From NCBI GenBank assembly GCA_900319275.1, contig ONNS01000011.1, forward strand, positions 1,448-54,473: a stretch of 53,026 nucleotides of DNA, given 5' to 3'. Of the stretch, positions 1 through 8,417 are shown one piece after another. Under the pieces are notes generated by a model. It made no database searches and was not told where the DNA came from. It saw only the letters and a list, made by a program, of their open reading frames with translations. How positions within the stretch are numbered: the first letter of the stretch is position 1; each line of letters opens with the position of its first letter. The translations under genes were made by a program, and so were the position numbers. The stretch comes from an uncultured Eubacteriales bacterium (lineage in GTDB: Bacteria; Bacillota; Clostridia; Oscillospirales; Oscillospiraceae).

Positions 1-168
1 CAGGCTGCTCAAAGCCATGTTTCTTTTGTTGACGTCCGTCTTCTCAATCTTGGAAGCGGCATCGTGCCGCATGGGAAGATCCGTGAGCTCTGGCATACGT
101 ATCATCTGGATTCCGAAGGGATCGTATCGGCGGCTTATGAGCTTGTCGGGGGAGGTCGGGACGAATGA
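1..168 (+). CDS. dxs: 1-deoxy-D-xylulose-5-phosphate synthase, C-terminal end (partial)
   Basis: Only the last 55 codons are inside the window, and the frame is open from base 1. The tail contains NLGSGIVPHGKI followed by a stretch ending in DSEGIVSAAYEL, which resembles the usual DXS C-terminus (a glycine/proline turn, then an acidic helix that follows the transketolase C domain). DXS joins pyruvate and glyceraldehyde 3-phosphate, with thiamine diphosphate, in the first step of the MEP isoprenoid pathway. The TGA overlaps the ATG of tlyA (ATGA), so the two are translationally coupled. The dxs-tlyA-nadK-argR-recN order is common in Clostridia and supports the call. ispD and ispF of the same pathway lie 27 kb downstream. 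Confidence 0.85.
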   Translation, partial: QAAQSHVSFVDVRLLNLGSGIVPHGKIRELWHTYHLDSEGIVSAAYELVGGGRDE

Positions 169-959
169 AAAAGGTTCGGCTTGATCAGCTCGTTTTTGAC
201 AGAGGGTATACCGAGAGCCGGGAGCGCGCCAAGACCACGGTGATGAGCGGTCTTGTTTACGTCAACGGTCAGAAGGCCGACAAGCCCGGTATGCCGGTTT
301 CCCCTGACGTTGAGCTTGAAGTGCGCGGAGCTGCCATTCCCTTTGTCAGCCGCGGAGGCTTCAAGCTGGATAAGGCCTTGAAGGTTTTCCCGATCGACCC
401 AAAGGGACTGCACTGTATCGACTGCGGTGCCTCTACCGGCGGTTTTACCGATGTATTGCTGCAGCACGGCGCAGAGAAGGTCTATGCGGTGGACGTCGGC
501 TATGGGCAGCTTGCCTGGAAGCTCCGACAGGATCCGCGAGTGGTCAATTTGGAGCGTACCAATCTGCGCTATGTTACGCCGGAACAGATCCCTGAAATGC
601 TGGATCTTGCCGTAATGGATGTGTCGTTTATATCCATCCGTCTGGTGCTCCCTGCGGTTCAGGCTCTGTTGAAGGATGGAGCCGATCTCGTTTGCCTGAT
701 CAAGCCCCAGTTTGAAGCAGGTCGGGACGAGGTCGGAAAGAAAGGCGTGATCCGGGATCCCGCTGTGCACGAAGAGGTCGTTAACGGCATCCTTTGCTTT
801 GCGCCGACCATCGGATTATCTGTTATGGGACTGGATTATTCACCGATCAAAGGCCCTGAGGGAAATATCGAGTATATCTGCCACCTGAAAAAAGGGAGTT
901 TTGAAACTCCCACGATCGATGTAGCCGCTGTAGTCCGCGCCTCTCATGAGGCACTGTGA
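165..959 (+). CDS. tlyA: TlyA family rRNA 2'-O-methyltransferase (hemolysin A family)
   Basis: 264 residues. Residues 1-60 form an S4 RNA-binding domain (RLDQLVFDRGYTESRERAK), followed by a Rossmann-type FtsJ methyltransferase domain. Visible motifs are the SAM-binding DCGASTGGFTDVLL near residue 85, the acidic DVGYGQL, DLAVMDVSFIS and the catalytic-lysine region LIKPQFEAG. In mycobacteria TlyA methylates riboses in 16S and 23S rRNA; the haemolysin name is historical. The start overlaps the dxs stop by 4 nt. Length is normal for the family. RNA methylation is a confident call; the exact target nucleotides in this organism are not shown by the sequence. Confidence 0.93.
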   Translation: MKKVRLDQLVFDRGYTESRERAKTTVMSGLVYVNGQKADKPGMPVSPDVELEVRGAAIPFVSRGGFKLDKALKVFPIDPKGLHCIDCGASTGGFTDVLLQHGAEKVYAVDVGYGQLAWKLRQDPRVVNLERTNLRYVTPEQIPEMLDLAVMDVSFISIRLVLPAVQALLKDGADLVCLIKPQFEAGRDEVGKKGVIRDPAVHEEVVNGILCFAPTIGLSVMGLDYSPIKGPEGNIEYICHLKKGSFETPTIDVAAVVRASHEAL

Positions 960-972
960 AAGGAAACAGCTT

Positions 973-1818
973 ATGATTGCTATCTGTCCCAATCCGTTCC
1001 GTGATAATGGCCTGGCTCTCTCAAGGCAGGCCATTGCCATGTTGCGCAGTGCCGGCTTCGAGGCAAGGATTTTCCCTGTATTTGCTGACGATGAACCGGA
1101 TGTTTTGCCGGACGATCTCAGCTATGGACGTCTGGATTCGCTCGGCGAGGACTGCACGATGGCTGTCGCAATTGGCGGCGATGGCACGATTTTGTCTGTG
1201 GTGCGCCATCTGGGAGATCGTTCGCTTCCGATCCTCGGCATCAATCTTGGCACAAAGGGTTTTATGGCATCCCTGGAACCCGAGGATTTCATGCAGCTTC
1301 TTCGGGCAGTTCGCGGTGAATGCCCTGTGCGCAGCCGCATGATGCTGGATGTAGAGCTTCGCCGCGGCGGAGAGACTGTTTTCACTGACCGTGCACTGAA
1401 CGATGCGGTTATTCACGGTTATGGTGACTGTGTTCAGATTACAGCCTGGTGCGACGGCGAGCGTATGACAAGCTTTTCGGGCGACGGTGTTATTCTCTCA
1501 ACGCCGACAGGATCTACCGGCTACTCGATGTCGGCCGGCGGCCCGATCGTCGAGCCTACGGCCCGTGCCATCATTGTAAGCCCGATCTGCGCCCACATGA
1601 TGAGTGCCAAGAGCTTTGTCGTGAGCGCCGATCGCGAAATCTCGGTGCGCACGGAAAAACTCCATGTTCGGAAGGCTTTTCTCTCGATCGACGGGACTTC
1701 GGGCTTTGACCTGGAAAACGGCGACGAACTCTATGTCCGCCGTTCCGCTTCTGTCGTGCAGATGGTCGACCCGGGCATCCGCAGCTTTTATGAAATCGCA
1801 TATAAAAAATTACAGTAG
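973..1818 (+). CDS. nadK: NAD(+) kinase
   Basis: 281 residues from the ATG at 973, which has AAAGGAAA about 8 nt upstream; an in-frame ATG at 946 lies inside tlyA and lacks this spacing. The enzyme phosphorylates the 2'-hydroxyl of NAD to give NADP. The hallmark GGDGTIL is present near residue 68, followed by LGINLGTKGFM and the NAD-binding GDGVILSTPTGSTGYS, then a C-terminal beta-sandwich region. Length fits the family. It lies 13 nt after tlyA and 22 nt before argR, in the usual Clostridia order, so one transcript is likely. Confidence 0.95.
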   Translation: MIAICPNPFRDNGLALSRQAIAMLRSAGFEARIFPVFADDEPDVLPDDLSYGRLDSLGEDCTMAVAIGGDGTILSVVRHLGDRSLPILGINLGTKGFMASLEPEDFMQLLRAVRGECPVRSRMMLDVELRRGGETVFTDRALNDAVIHGYGDCVQITAWCDGERMTSFSGDGVILSTPTGSTGYSMSAGGPIVEPTARAIIVSPICAHMMSAKSFVVSADREISVRTEKLHVRKAFLSIDGTSGFDLENGDELYVRRSASVVQMVDPGIRSFYEIAYKKLQ

Positions 1819-1840
1819 TAAAAGAGGTTAGGAGTACAAA

Positions 1841-2296
1841 ATGAAACCTGGAAGACAGGGTGTTATTCTCGAAATCATTGCTGAGCAGGACATTGAAACG
1901 CAGCACCAGTTGATGCAGGCGCTTGCAGAACGAGGCATCAAGAGCACACAGGCAACGCTTTCACGTGATATCAAGGATATGCGTCTGGTCAAACAGCTTG
2001 GTCCAAACGGCAATTATCGCTATGTACAGACCAATGATCAGGCGAGGGATGAAACGCAGCAGAAGCTGCGGACGATCTTCCAGCAGAGCATCCAGTCCTA
2101 TGATCTCGCACAGAATATCCTTGTGATCAAAACAATGCCGGGCCTCGCCTCGGCGGCCTGTGCTGCGATCGACGGCATGCAGATCGATCATCTTGTCGGC
2201 TCCCTGGCCGGAGATGATACGGCGTTTCTGGCAATGAAAGACAACCAGTCTGCCATAGATTTGTACCACATGATTGAAAACTTTATGAATCAGTAA
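1841..2296 (+). CDS. argR: Arginine repressor ArgR
   Basis: 151 residues, full length. The N-terminal winged helix (ALAERGIKSTQATLSRDIKDM, residues about 27-47) carries the SR residues of the ArgR DNA-recognition helix. The C-terminal half contains the oligomerisation/arginine-binding core (GLASAACAAIDGM and GSLAGDDTAFLAM). Arginine-bound ArgR hexamers repress arginine biosynthesis. The RBS GTTAGGAG lies 7 nt before the ATG. As in many Firmicutes the gene sits next to recN and not next to arg genes; no arg biosynthetic gene is in the window. I did not find a convincing ARG box pair here. Confidence 0.95.
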   Translation: MKPGRQGVILEIIAEQDIETQHQLMQALAERGIKSTQATLSRDIKDMRLVKQLGPNGNYRYVQTNDQARDETQQKLRTIFQQSIQSYDLAQNILVIKTMPGLASAACAAIDGMQIDHLVGSLAGDDTAFLAMKDNQSAIDLYHMIENFMNQ

Positions 2297-2326
2297 TAAA
2301 CGCATCAGAAGGGCGGTGTTGCACCG

Positions 2327-4018
2327 ATGCTGAATGAACTTCATATCGAGAATATTGCCGTCATTGAGCGCGCCGACATCCGCTTTACTGAGGGTATGAA
2401 CGTCATGACCGGCGAGACCGGCGCCGGTAAATCCATCGTCATCGACGCCATCGGCGCTGTGCTCGGCGGCCGTGTCAGCCGTGAGCTTGTGCGACACGGG
2501 GCGGAAAAGGCCCTTGTCACGGCCAGCTTTGACTGTGCCGGTGCTGCGGACTGGCTGCGTGAAAACGAGATCGATGCGGAGGACGAGCTGATCATTCAGC
2601 GGCGTATCAGTGCCGATGGAAAGAGCAGCTGCCGCATCTGCGGCGTCCCGGTCACGGCTGCACAGCTGAAGGAGCTGGGGGCACATCTGGTGGATGTCCA
2701 CGGCCAGAATGACGGCAGATTGCTGATGGACGAGAAGCTGCACCTCGGATATCTCGACCGCTTCGGATCCTATCAGGCCGAGCTTGACCGTTATGCGCGG
2801 GAGTATGCCGCTTATCGCCGCCTTCGTCGGGAAATCGATGCGCTGCAGATGGATGAAATCGAAAAGTCCCGGCTCAGTGATTCTCTGCGCTATCAGATTG
2901 CCGAGTTGGAGCGTGCAGAACTCAAGGAGGGCGAAAAAGCAGAGGTCGAGGGACGACTTGAGCTGCTGCGTCATTCCGAAAAACTCACTGAGTCGATCGG
3001 CGAGGCGTATCGAGCACTCTACGGCGGCGATGACAATGCTGTTGCCATGGCACAGAACGCCGCCTATTTTGCCCAGCGGGCAGCTGCCATTGCCTCGGAA
3101 CTCGAGGGAGCGGCCAAGGCTATCGGCGACGCCGCCTTTATGCTGACCGACGCTGCTGAGCAGCTGCGGGACTTTCAGGACAGCCTGGATTTCTCTCCGG
3201 AGGAATTCGACCGGCTCGAGGGCAGAATGTCTCTGTTTCGCAAGCTTGAGAGAAAGTACAATAAAGAGATCGACGAGCTGCCGGACTATCTTGAGATTTG
3301 CAGAAAGAAGCTCGAAGACATCGAATCTGCTGATGATAAGCTGCTGAAACTTCAAAAGGAACTTGCAGAGCAGACAGCCCGCTGCCAAAGCACCGGAGCC
3401 GCGCTCAGCAAAAAACGCCGGGAGACTGCGGCCCTTTTGCAACAGCGCATCGTCGACGAGCTGCGGGATCTGAGCATGCCGTCTGTCCGCTTTGCGGTGG
3501 AGTTTCAACCGTTGTCGGAAGAGCAGGGCTTTGATGCCAGCGGCATTGACGAGGTCCGCTTTGTAATGTCGGCCAACGCAGGAGAAGAGCTCGGACGCAT
3601 CAGTAAAATCGCATCCGGCGGCGAACTGAGCCGCATTATGCTGGCTATGAAGAACGTCTTCGCTGAAAACGACCCGGTCGACACGATGATTTTCGATGAA
3701 ATCGATACCGGCGTCTCCGGTATTGCCGCGCAGCGGGTAGGGGAGAAGCTGTTTTCGGTATCCGCAGGCAAGCAGGTGCTATGCGTTACGCATCTGCCGC
3801 AGATCGCCGCTATGGCGGACAGCCATTTTGTGATCGCCAAACAGGAGCGCGGCGGGAGAACCTATACCGAGGTCACACCTCTTGACCGCGAGGGGCGCAG
3901 ACGGGAGCTGGCCCGTCTCTACGGCGGCGACAATGTGACGGAGATCACGCTCGCCGGCGCCGAAGAGCAACTCTCTGCCGCAGAGCACTTTAAAAACACG
4001 TTTTTGCGAAGCACTTGA
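2327..4018 (+). CDS. recN: DNA repair protein RecN
   Basis: 563 residues, full length. This SMC-like ATPase acts early in double-strand-break repair. Walker A is GETGAGKS near residue 30. The middle third is rich in Glu/Lys/Arg/Leu heptads, giving the paired coiled-coil arms. The ABC signature SGGELSRIMLA is near residue 430, and Walker B DTMIFDEIDTGVSG follows, then the H-loop region LCVTHLPQIAAMA. It is the last gene of the dxs-recN run; its TGA lies inside the -35 hexamer of the tyrS leader promoter. Confidence 0.96.
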   Translation: MLNELHIENIAVIERADIRFTEGMNVMTGETGAGKSIVIDAIGAVLGGRVSRELVRHGAEKALVTASFDCAGAADWLRENEIDAEDELIIQRRISADGKSSCRICGVPVTAAQLKELGAHLVDVHGQNDGRLLMDEKLHLGYLDRFGSYQAELDRYAREYAAYRRLRREIDALQMDEIEKSRLSDSLRYQIAELERAELKEGEKAEVEGRLELLRHSEKLTESIGEAYRALYGGDDNAVAMAQNAAYFAQRAAAIASELEGAAKAIGDAAFMLTDAAEQLRDFQDSLDFSPEEFDRLEGRMSLFRKLERKYNKEIDELPDYLEICRKKLEDIESADDKLLKLQKELAEQTARCQSTGAALSKKRRETAALLQQRIVDELRDLSMPSVRFAVEFQPLSEEQGFDASGIDEVRFVMSANAGEELGRISKIASGGELSRIMLAMKNVFAENDPVDTMIFDEIDTGVSGIAAQRVGEKLFSVSAGKQVLCVTHLPQIAAMADSHFVIAKQERGGRTYTEVTPLDREGRRRELARLYGGDNVTEITLAGAEEQLSAAEHFKNTFLRST

Positions 4019-4043
4019 CATAGACACGCAACTGCGTTATACT
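4015..4043 (+). promoter_or_regulatory. Sigma-A type promoter of the tyrS T-box transcript
   Basis: TTGACA (4015-4020), a 17-nt spacer, then TATACT (4038-4043). The -35 hexamer overlaps the recN stop codon. Transcription would begin near 4050, just before the T-box stem I. Confidence 0.8.
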
Positions 4044-4346
4044 GCAAAACAACGCTGAGAAGAACACCAGTAAGCTGCACAGCCCTGCACAGAGAGACCT
4101 CGTAAGGCCGATGGTAGGCGTTCAACCACCGTCGCCCTATGCTGGAAGAGGGAGAGGGCGGCAGTCTGAATACGGTTCGGAGCGGCACACCGAACGGGGA
4201 GACCTCAGTAGGCTGTGACGGGTGCGCCCGATAGCGCGCGGGAGTGTCGTTGACACTCGCTGAGGTTTTTCCCGTGAGGGAAAGACGTACAGAGGTGGTA
4301 CCGCATTTTTGCCCTCTGTCCTTCGGGACAGAGGGTTTATTTTTGA
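4044..4346 (+). ncRNA. T-box riboswitch, tyrosine specifier, with terminator
   Basis: The leader of tyrS carries the conserved T-box sequence AGGTGGTACCGC at 4293-4304. It is followed by an intrinsic terminator with arms CCCTCTGTCC (4312-4321) and GGACAGAGGG (4326-4335), a TTCG loop and a T-rich tail. In stem I an AGTAAGCTGC arm pairs with a GCAGT arm that leads into GAATAC; UAC at 4171-4173 is the likely specifier, a tyrosine codon, matching the downstream gene. Uncharged tRNA-Tyr would bind the specifier and the antiterminator bulge and allow read-through into tyrS. The pairing was judged by eye. Confidence 0.93.
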
Positions 4347-4360
4347 AAAGGAGACTTGAA

Positions 4361-5596
4361 ATGGGAGTGTATGAAGAACTGATCGCCCGCGGCCTGTTGG
4401 CCCAGGTGACCGATGAGGAAAAAATCCGGGACATGGTGAATAACGGCAAGGCCACCTTCTATATCGGCTTTGACCCGACGGCCGACAGCCTGCACGTCGG
4501 CCACTTCATGGCGCTGTGCCTGATGAAGCGGCTGCAGATGGCCGGCAACCGGCCGATCGCCCTGCTCGGCGGCGGCACCGGCATGATCGGCGATCCCTCC
4601 GGCAAGAGCGATATGCGCAAAATGATGACGAAAGAGACAATCCAGCACAACATCGACTGCTTCAAGCAGCAGATGTCCCGCTTTATCGATTTCTCCGAGG
4701 GAAAGGCGCTGATGGTCAACAATGCCGACTGGCTGCTGCAGCTCAACTACGTCGATTTTCTGCGCGAGGTCGGCCCGTACTTCTCGGTAAACAACATGCT
4801 GCGCGCCAAGTGCTTCGAAGTGCGCATGTCCCGCCCCGATGCCGGACTGAGCTTCCTGGAATTTAACTACATGCTGATGCAGGCCTACGACTTCTATCGG
4901 CTCTACCACGATTACGGCTGCAATATGCAGTTCGGCGGCGATGACCAGTGGAGCAATATGCTGGCCGGCCGCGAGCTGCTGAGAAAGAAGGACGGTGTCG
5001 AGGACGCCGAGGCCATGACGATCACGCTGCTGATGAATTCGGCGGGACAGAAGATGGGCAAGACCGTCGGCGGCGCCGTGTGGCTCGACCCGAACAAGAC
5101 CAGCCCCTACGATTTCTATCAGTATTGGCGCAACGTCGACGACGCGGACGTCATCAAATGCATCCGTATGCTTACCTTCCTGCCGCTCGAGCAGATCGAT
5201 GAGATGGCCAGGTGGGAGGGCAGCCAGCTCAACCGCGCCAAGGAGATCCTGGCCTACGAGCTGACGGCGCTCGTCCACGGTGAGGAAGAGGCAAAGAAGG
5301 CGGAGACTTCGGCCAAAGCTTTGTTTTCCGGCGCGGGAGACAGCAGCAATATGCCCACCACCGAACTGAGCGAGGCCGATCTGACGGACGGCAGCGCGGA
5401 CGTGATGACGCTGCTTGTCAAGACGGGACTGTGCTCCACGCGCTCCGATGCCCGCCGCAACATCCAGCAGGGCGGCGTAACGGCCAACGACGTCAAGGTG
5501 AGCGATATCGGCTTGAGCTTCGACGCCGAGACGCTGAAAGCTGGTGTCGTACTCAAGCGCGGCAAGAAAAGTTTCAATAAAGTAATACTGATATAA
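4361..5596 (+). CDS. tyrS: Tyrosyl-tRNA synthetase
   Basis: 411 residues from the ATG at 4361, preceded by AAAGGAGA. The open frame extends upstream to 4244, but that part is T-box and terminator sequence. It is a class I synthetase that charges tRNA-Tyr. The HIGH-type motif is HVGHF near residue 47, the KMSKS-type motif is KMGKT near residue 230, and the tyrosine pocket region DQWSNMLAGREL is present. The last 70 residues form an S4 domain (GLCSTRSDARRNIQQGGV). The gene is monocistronic and ends at a strong hairpin. It is controlled by the tyrosine T-box. Confidence 0.97.
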   Translation: MGVYEELIARGLLAQVTDEEKIRDMVNNGKATFYIGFDPTADSLHVGHFMALCLMKRLQMAGNRPIALLGGGTGMIGDPSGKSDMRKMMTKETIQHNIDCFKQQMSRFIDFSEGKALMVNNADWLLQLNYVDFLREVGPYFSVNNMLRAKCFEVRMSRPDAGLSFLEFNYMLMQAYDFYRLYHDYGCNMQFGGDDQWSNMLAGRELLRKKDGVEDAEAMTITLLMNSAGQKMGKTVGGAVWLDPNKTSPYDFYQYWRNVDDADVIKCIRMLTFLPLEQIDEMARWEGSQLNRAKEILAYELTALVHGEEEAKKAETSAKALFSGAGDSSNMPTTELSEADLTDGSADVMTLLVKTGLCSTRSDARRNIQQGGVTANDVKVSDIGLSFDAETLKAGVVLKRGKKSFNKVILI

Positions 5597-5600
5597 ATAA

Positions 5601-5633
5601 CTTGTCCCGCTGCCAAATCGGCAGCGGGACAAG
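5601..5633. terminator. Bidirectional terminator between tyrS and telA
   Basis: A perfect 14-bp stem, CTTGTCCCGCTGCC with GGCAGCGGGACAAG, separated by a short AAATC loop. It lies between two convergent genes. T-rich flanks are present on both sides (TTACTAT on plus, TTATTTATAT on minus), so it can stop both transcripts. Confidence 0.85.
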
Positions 5634-5660
5634 TTACTATAAAGTTATTGATGAAAGGGC

Positions 5661-6830
5661 TCAGCCCTTCATATCAAGCAGCTTTTTCTTCAGCTCGCCC
5701 TCGATGCGGTCAAGCTCTTTTTCGGCGGCGGCGCGCTTGGCACGGCCCTCGTCCTGAATCTGGCGGACCTCCTCGAGCGTCTGGATCAGCTCTTCGTTGG
5801 TCTTCTGCAGCGTCTCAATGTCGACAATGCCGCGCTCGGACTCGCGGGCTACGCCAACACTGCCCTGGTGCAGCGCCTGGGCGTTCTTCTTCAGCAGTTC
5901 GTTCGTCACTTCGCTCACCTCATGCGTGGCCTTCATGGCCTGCTCGGAGTGGTAGAGAGACAGGGCCAGCACCATCTGGTTTTTCCAGAGGGGAATGGTG
6001 TTGTTGATCGAGGTGCGGATCTTCTCGGTCATCAGGCTGTCGTTGTTCTGGATCATGCGGATCTGCGGCGCCATCTGCACCGAGATCGTCCGCGTCAGCT
6101 CGAGATCGTGCAGCTTCTTTTCAAAGCGGCCGATCATGTTCGCAAAATCGTTGGCAGCCTGTGCGTCCTCCGGCAGGCCGCTCTCTTTGGCCTTCTGCTG
6201 AACCTTGGGCAGCTCCACATTGCGCAGCTGCTCTACCTTCAGCTTGCCGGCGATGATGTACATGCTCAGCTCCTTCAGGTATTCCTGATTGCGCTCGTAC
6301 ATCTTGTCCATCATGGCAATATCCTTGAGCAGCGTGACCTCGTGGCCTTCCAGCTGCTCGACGATCTTGTCCACATTGACCTCGGCCTTGTCATACTGGG
6401 TTTTCAGCTGGGCGATCGTGTTGGTCTGCTTCTTGAAAAAGCCGAGAATGCCCTTTTTCTCTTCGGGCGTAAAGTCCATGCCCTGCAGCTGAATGACCAG
6501 ATCGCTCAGATCCTTGCCGACCTCGCCGAGATCCTTGGTGCGCACACTGGCCAGGGCGGCGTCGGAAAACTCGCTGATGTTCTTCTGCGCGGCTGCGCCG
6601 TAGTTCATGACCTGCTCGGTGTTCATCACGTCGATCTTGTCGGCAAACTGATACACGGCGGCCTGCTCGGAGGGGCTGAGCTTATCGAGCTCCATGCGCG
6701 CGGCATATTCCTCGGCGGTCTCAGCCTTGGCCTCTTCTTTGGGCGCTTCCTGCGGCGCTTCCTGTACGGCCGCGGCGGTGGGCTCCAGCGTCAGCTGGGG
6801 GATATAAGAGTCATTGGCTTCTGTACTCAT
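5661..6830 (-). CDS. telA: Toxic anion resistance protein TelA family
   Basis: 389 residues. It matches the TelA/YaaN family: a long, mostly alpha-helical soluble protein with an N-terminal linker, then a region beginning SPSEQAAVYQFADKID and the family stretch LGEVGKDLSDLVIQLQGMDF near residue 110, ending in a charged Glu/Lys coiled coil. Some members are linked to tellurite resistance, others to resistance to membrane-active compounds; the biochemical activity is not settled. It lies 23 nt after xpaC, the same pairing as xpaC-yaaN in Bacillus subtilis, so the two probably act together. The RBS is AGAGAGG before the ATG at 6830. Confidence 0.9.
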   Translation of the reverse strand: MSTEANDSYIPQLTLEPTAAAVQEAPQEAPKEEAKAETAEEYAARMELDKLSPSEQAAVYQFADKIDVMNTEQVMNYGAAAQKNISEFSDAALASVRTKDLGEVGKDLSDLVIQLQGMDFTPEEKKGILGFFKKQTNTIAQLKTQYDKAEVNVDKIVEQLEGHEVTLLKDIAMMDKMYERNQEYLKELSMYIIAGKLKVEQLRNVELPKVQQKAKESGLPEDAQAANDFANMIGRFEKKLHDLELTRTISVQMAPQIRMIQNNDSLMTEKIRTSINNTIPLWKNQMVLALSLYHSEQAMKATHEVSEVTNELLKKNAQALHQGSVGVARESERGIVDIETLQKTNEELIQTLEEVRQIQDEGRAKRAAAEKELDRIEGELKKKLLDMKG

Positions 6831-6853
6831 CGGTCGGTTCCTCTCTTTCTTAT

Positions 6854-7603
6854 TTACATCGTCGCGCCGCGGGCCTGTCCCTGCGCGCGCTGTTCGTTGT
6901 CTGCTGTAAAATCTCTGCTGCCGGTCAGACCGTCGCGCTCAAGCATCGTATTGAGCACGGCAATGTCGGTTTCAATGTCGAGCGCCTGGTTGGCAAGCAG
7001 CGAATCGAGCCGCTTTTTATAGGCCACGATCGCGGTATCGAGCATCTCGTTGATGTTTTTCATGCTCTTGTCGACATTCTCACCCTCGATGCCCTGCAGG
7101 CCCATACGGTCGTAGGCGTTGAGCAGCTTGATGGTCGTCGGCAGATAGTAGTTCATAAACTTCTTGATCTGCGGCACATCGGCGGGATCCTGGATGGCAT
7201 CCTGCATGATCTTATCGGTGATGCGCATGATCTCATTGATCTTCTGCCGCACCTCGCTGTCCTGGATCGAGGCATACAGCCGACCCATTTCAGCCAGAGC
7301 CCGGTTGCCCTCTTCCATGATCGGGTCGATCCTGGGGCCGTAGCTCTTTTTTTCGGCTGTGACGGGCGCGTCCGGCGTTTCCGTTTTCACTTCCTGTGTC
7401 TCTGCCCGCTGCGTCTTTGCCCTGACAATCAGCCAGACCAGACCGGCAGCCAATGAGGCAACACCGATCGTGATTAACAAAGAGTTCATGCCGCCATTCG
7501 CGGCGACCAGCATAAGGAAGGCCAATGCGGACACACCGAAGGCTATAATTGGAAAGACCTTACTGCTTTTCTTATCCTTTTTGCGTCCTGACAAGCGCCG
7601 CAC
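6854..7603 (-). CDS. xpaC: XpaC family protein (5-bromo-4-chloroindolyl phosphate hydrolysis protein)
   Basis: About 249 residues. A basic N-terminus (GRKKDKKSSK) precedes two hydrophobic segments (residues about 17-33 and 42-61). The soluble part contains DPIMEEGNRALAEMGRL and an alpha-helical region (FMNYYLPTTIKLLNAYDRM) typical of XpaC. The name comes from a colour reaction in B. subtilis; a true enzyme activity is unproven. The start is uncertain: GTG at 7603 has the SD-like AAGAAGG touching it, whereas TTG at 7594 has it at a proper 8-nt distance. It is the first gene of the xpaC-telA operon. Confidence 0.82.
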   Translation of the reverse strand: MRRLSGRKKDKKSSKVFPIIAFGVSALAFLMLVAANGGMNSLLITIGVASLAAGLVWLIVRAKTQRAETQEVKTETPDAPVTAEKKSYGPRIDPIMEEGNRALAEMGRLYASIQDSEVRQKINEIMRITDKIMQDAIQDPADVPQIKKFMNYYLPTTIKLLNAYDRMGLQGIEGENVDKSMKNINEMLDTAIVAYKKRLDSLLANQALDIETDIAVLNTMLERDGLTGSRDFTADNEQRAQGQARGATM

Positions 7604-7626
7604 CTTCTTATTGTTTGTTTTCTCTC

Positions 7627-7655
7627 ATTTTATATCGAATTATTCTCTGCGTCAA
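7627..7655 (-). promoter_or_regulatory. Sigma-A type promoter of xpaC-telA
   Basis: On the minus strand: TTGACG (7655-7650), 17-nt spacer, TAAAAT (7632-7627). It sits back to back with the rpe promoter, whose -35 starts 6 nt away. Confidence 0.75.
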
Positions 7656-7660
7656 GAGCC

Positions 7661-7689
7661 TTGCAAAAGTTAACAGCTTGTTGTATAAT
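7661..7689 (+). promoter_or_regulatory. Sigma-A type promoter of rpe-recR
   Basis: TTGCAA (7661-7666), a 17-nt spacer, TATAAT (7684-7689). The start of rpe is 58 nt further on. Confidence 0.75.
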
Positions 7690-7746
7690 AAATAATGATA
7701 ACATATAGTCATAAGAATAACTTCTATTATTTGAAGAGGTAATAAT

Positions 7747-8400
7747 ATGCTGAAAATCGCTCCTTCGATCCTCGCGGCCGATTTTGACCGCCTGGGAGAA
7801 GAAGTTGAAGATATCCGCCGTTGCGGCGCTGATCTCGTCCATTTCGACGTGATGGATGGGCTGTTTGTCCCCAATATTTCTATCGGCGTTCCGGTGCTGA
7901 AATCGCTGCGGAGAGAGACGGTAATGCCGATCGACGTGCATCTGATGATCGACCGCCCCGTCCGTTTTGCAAAAACCTTTTGTGCTTCCGGCGCCGACCA
8001 TGTGACAGTCCATGTAGAGGCGGATACCGTTGAAGCGAATCTCGAAGCCATCAAACAGATCCATGAAATGGGGAAAACCGCCGGCATTTCCCTGAAGCCG
8101 GGCACACCGGCCACGGCCGCCGAACCGTTTCTGAAGCTTTGCGATATGATCCTTGTGATGACGGTCGAGCCCGGTTTTGGCGGGCAGAGCTTTATGGAGG
8201 ATATGCTGCCCAAGATCACGGCGCTCCGGCAGCGCCTGGATGAAATCAACCCGGCCTGCGATATTGAGGTCGACGGCGGCATCAATCCCGAAACGGCGAT
8301 GCTGGCCCGCCGTGCCGGCGCCAATGTGCTCGTGACCGGCAGTTATGTCTTTTCAAGTCCCGACAGGGCGGCGGCGATCGCCTCCCTGCGCGGCTTATGA
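7747..8400 (+). CDS. rpe: Ribulose-phosphate 3-epimerase
   Basis: 217 residues, full-length TIM barrel that interconverts ribulose 5-phosphate and xylulose 5-phosphate in the pentose phosphate pathway. Visible family motifs are the start IAPSILAADFDRLGEE, the metal/catalytic segments HFDVMDGLFVPN and IDVHLMI, the MTVEPGFGGQ loop and the phosphate-binding DGGINPETA. The RBS AAGAGGT precedes the ATG. In Bacillus rpe follows rsgA; here rsgA is 36 kb away and rpe is paired with recR instead. Confidence 0.96.
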   Translation: MLKIAPSILAADFDRLGEEVEDIRRCGADLVHFDVMDGLFVPNISIGVPVLKSLRRETVMPIDVHLMIDRPVRFAKTFCASGADHVTVHVEADTVEANLEAIKQIHEMGKTAGISLKPGTPATAAEPFLKLCDMILVMTVEPGFGGQSFMEDMLPKITALRQRLDEINPACDIEVDGGINPETAMLARRAGANVLVTGSYVFSSPDRAAAIASLRGL

Positions 8401-8417
8401 ATGGGAGCTTTCATACT

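Noticed and set aside
1961..3508. 515-codon open frame on the minus strand opposite recN
   Set aside because: recN on the plus strand has all its motifs across this stretch; long antisense frames are expected from GC-rich codon use. No RBS or family motif on the minus strand.
4337..5632. 431-codon minus-strand frame opposite tyrS
   Set aside because: Antisense to a confident tyrosyl-tRNA synthetase gene; His/Val/Ala-rich composition typical of a reversed reading frame.
5868..7022. 384-codon plus-strand frame across telA and xpaC
   Set aside because: It spans two recognised minus-strand genes and the gap between them; Leu/His-rich shadow frame.
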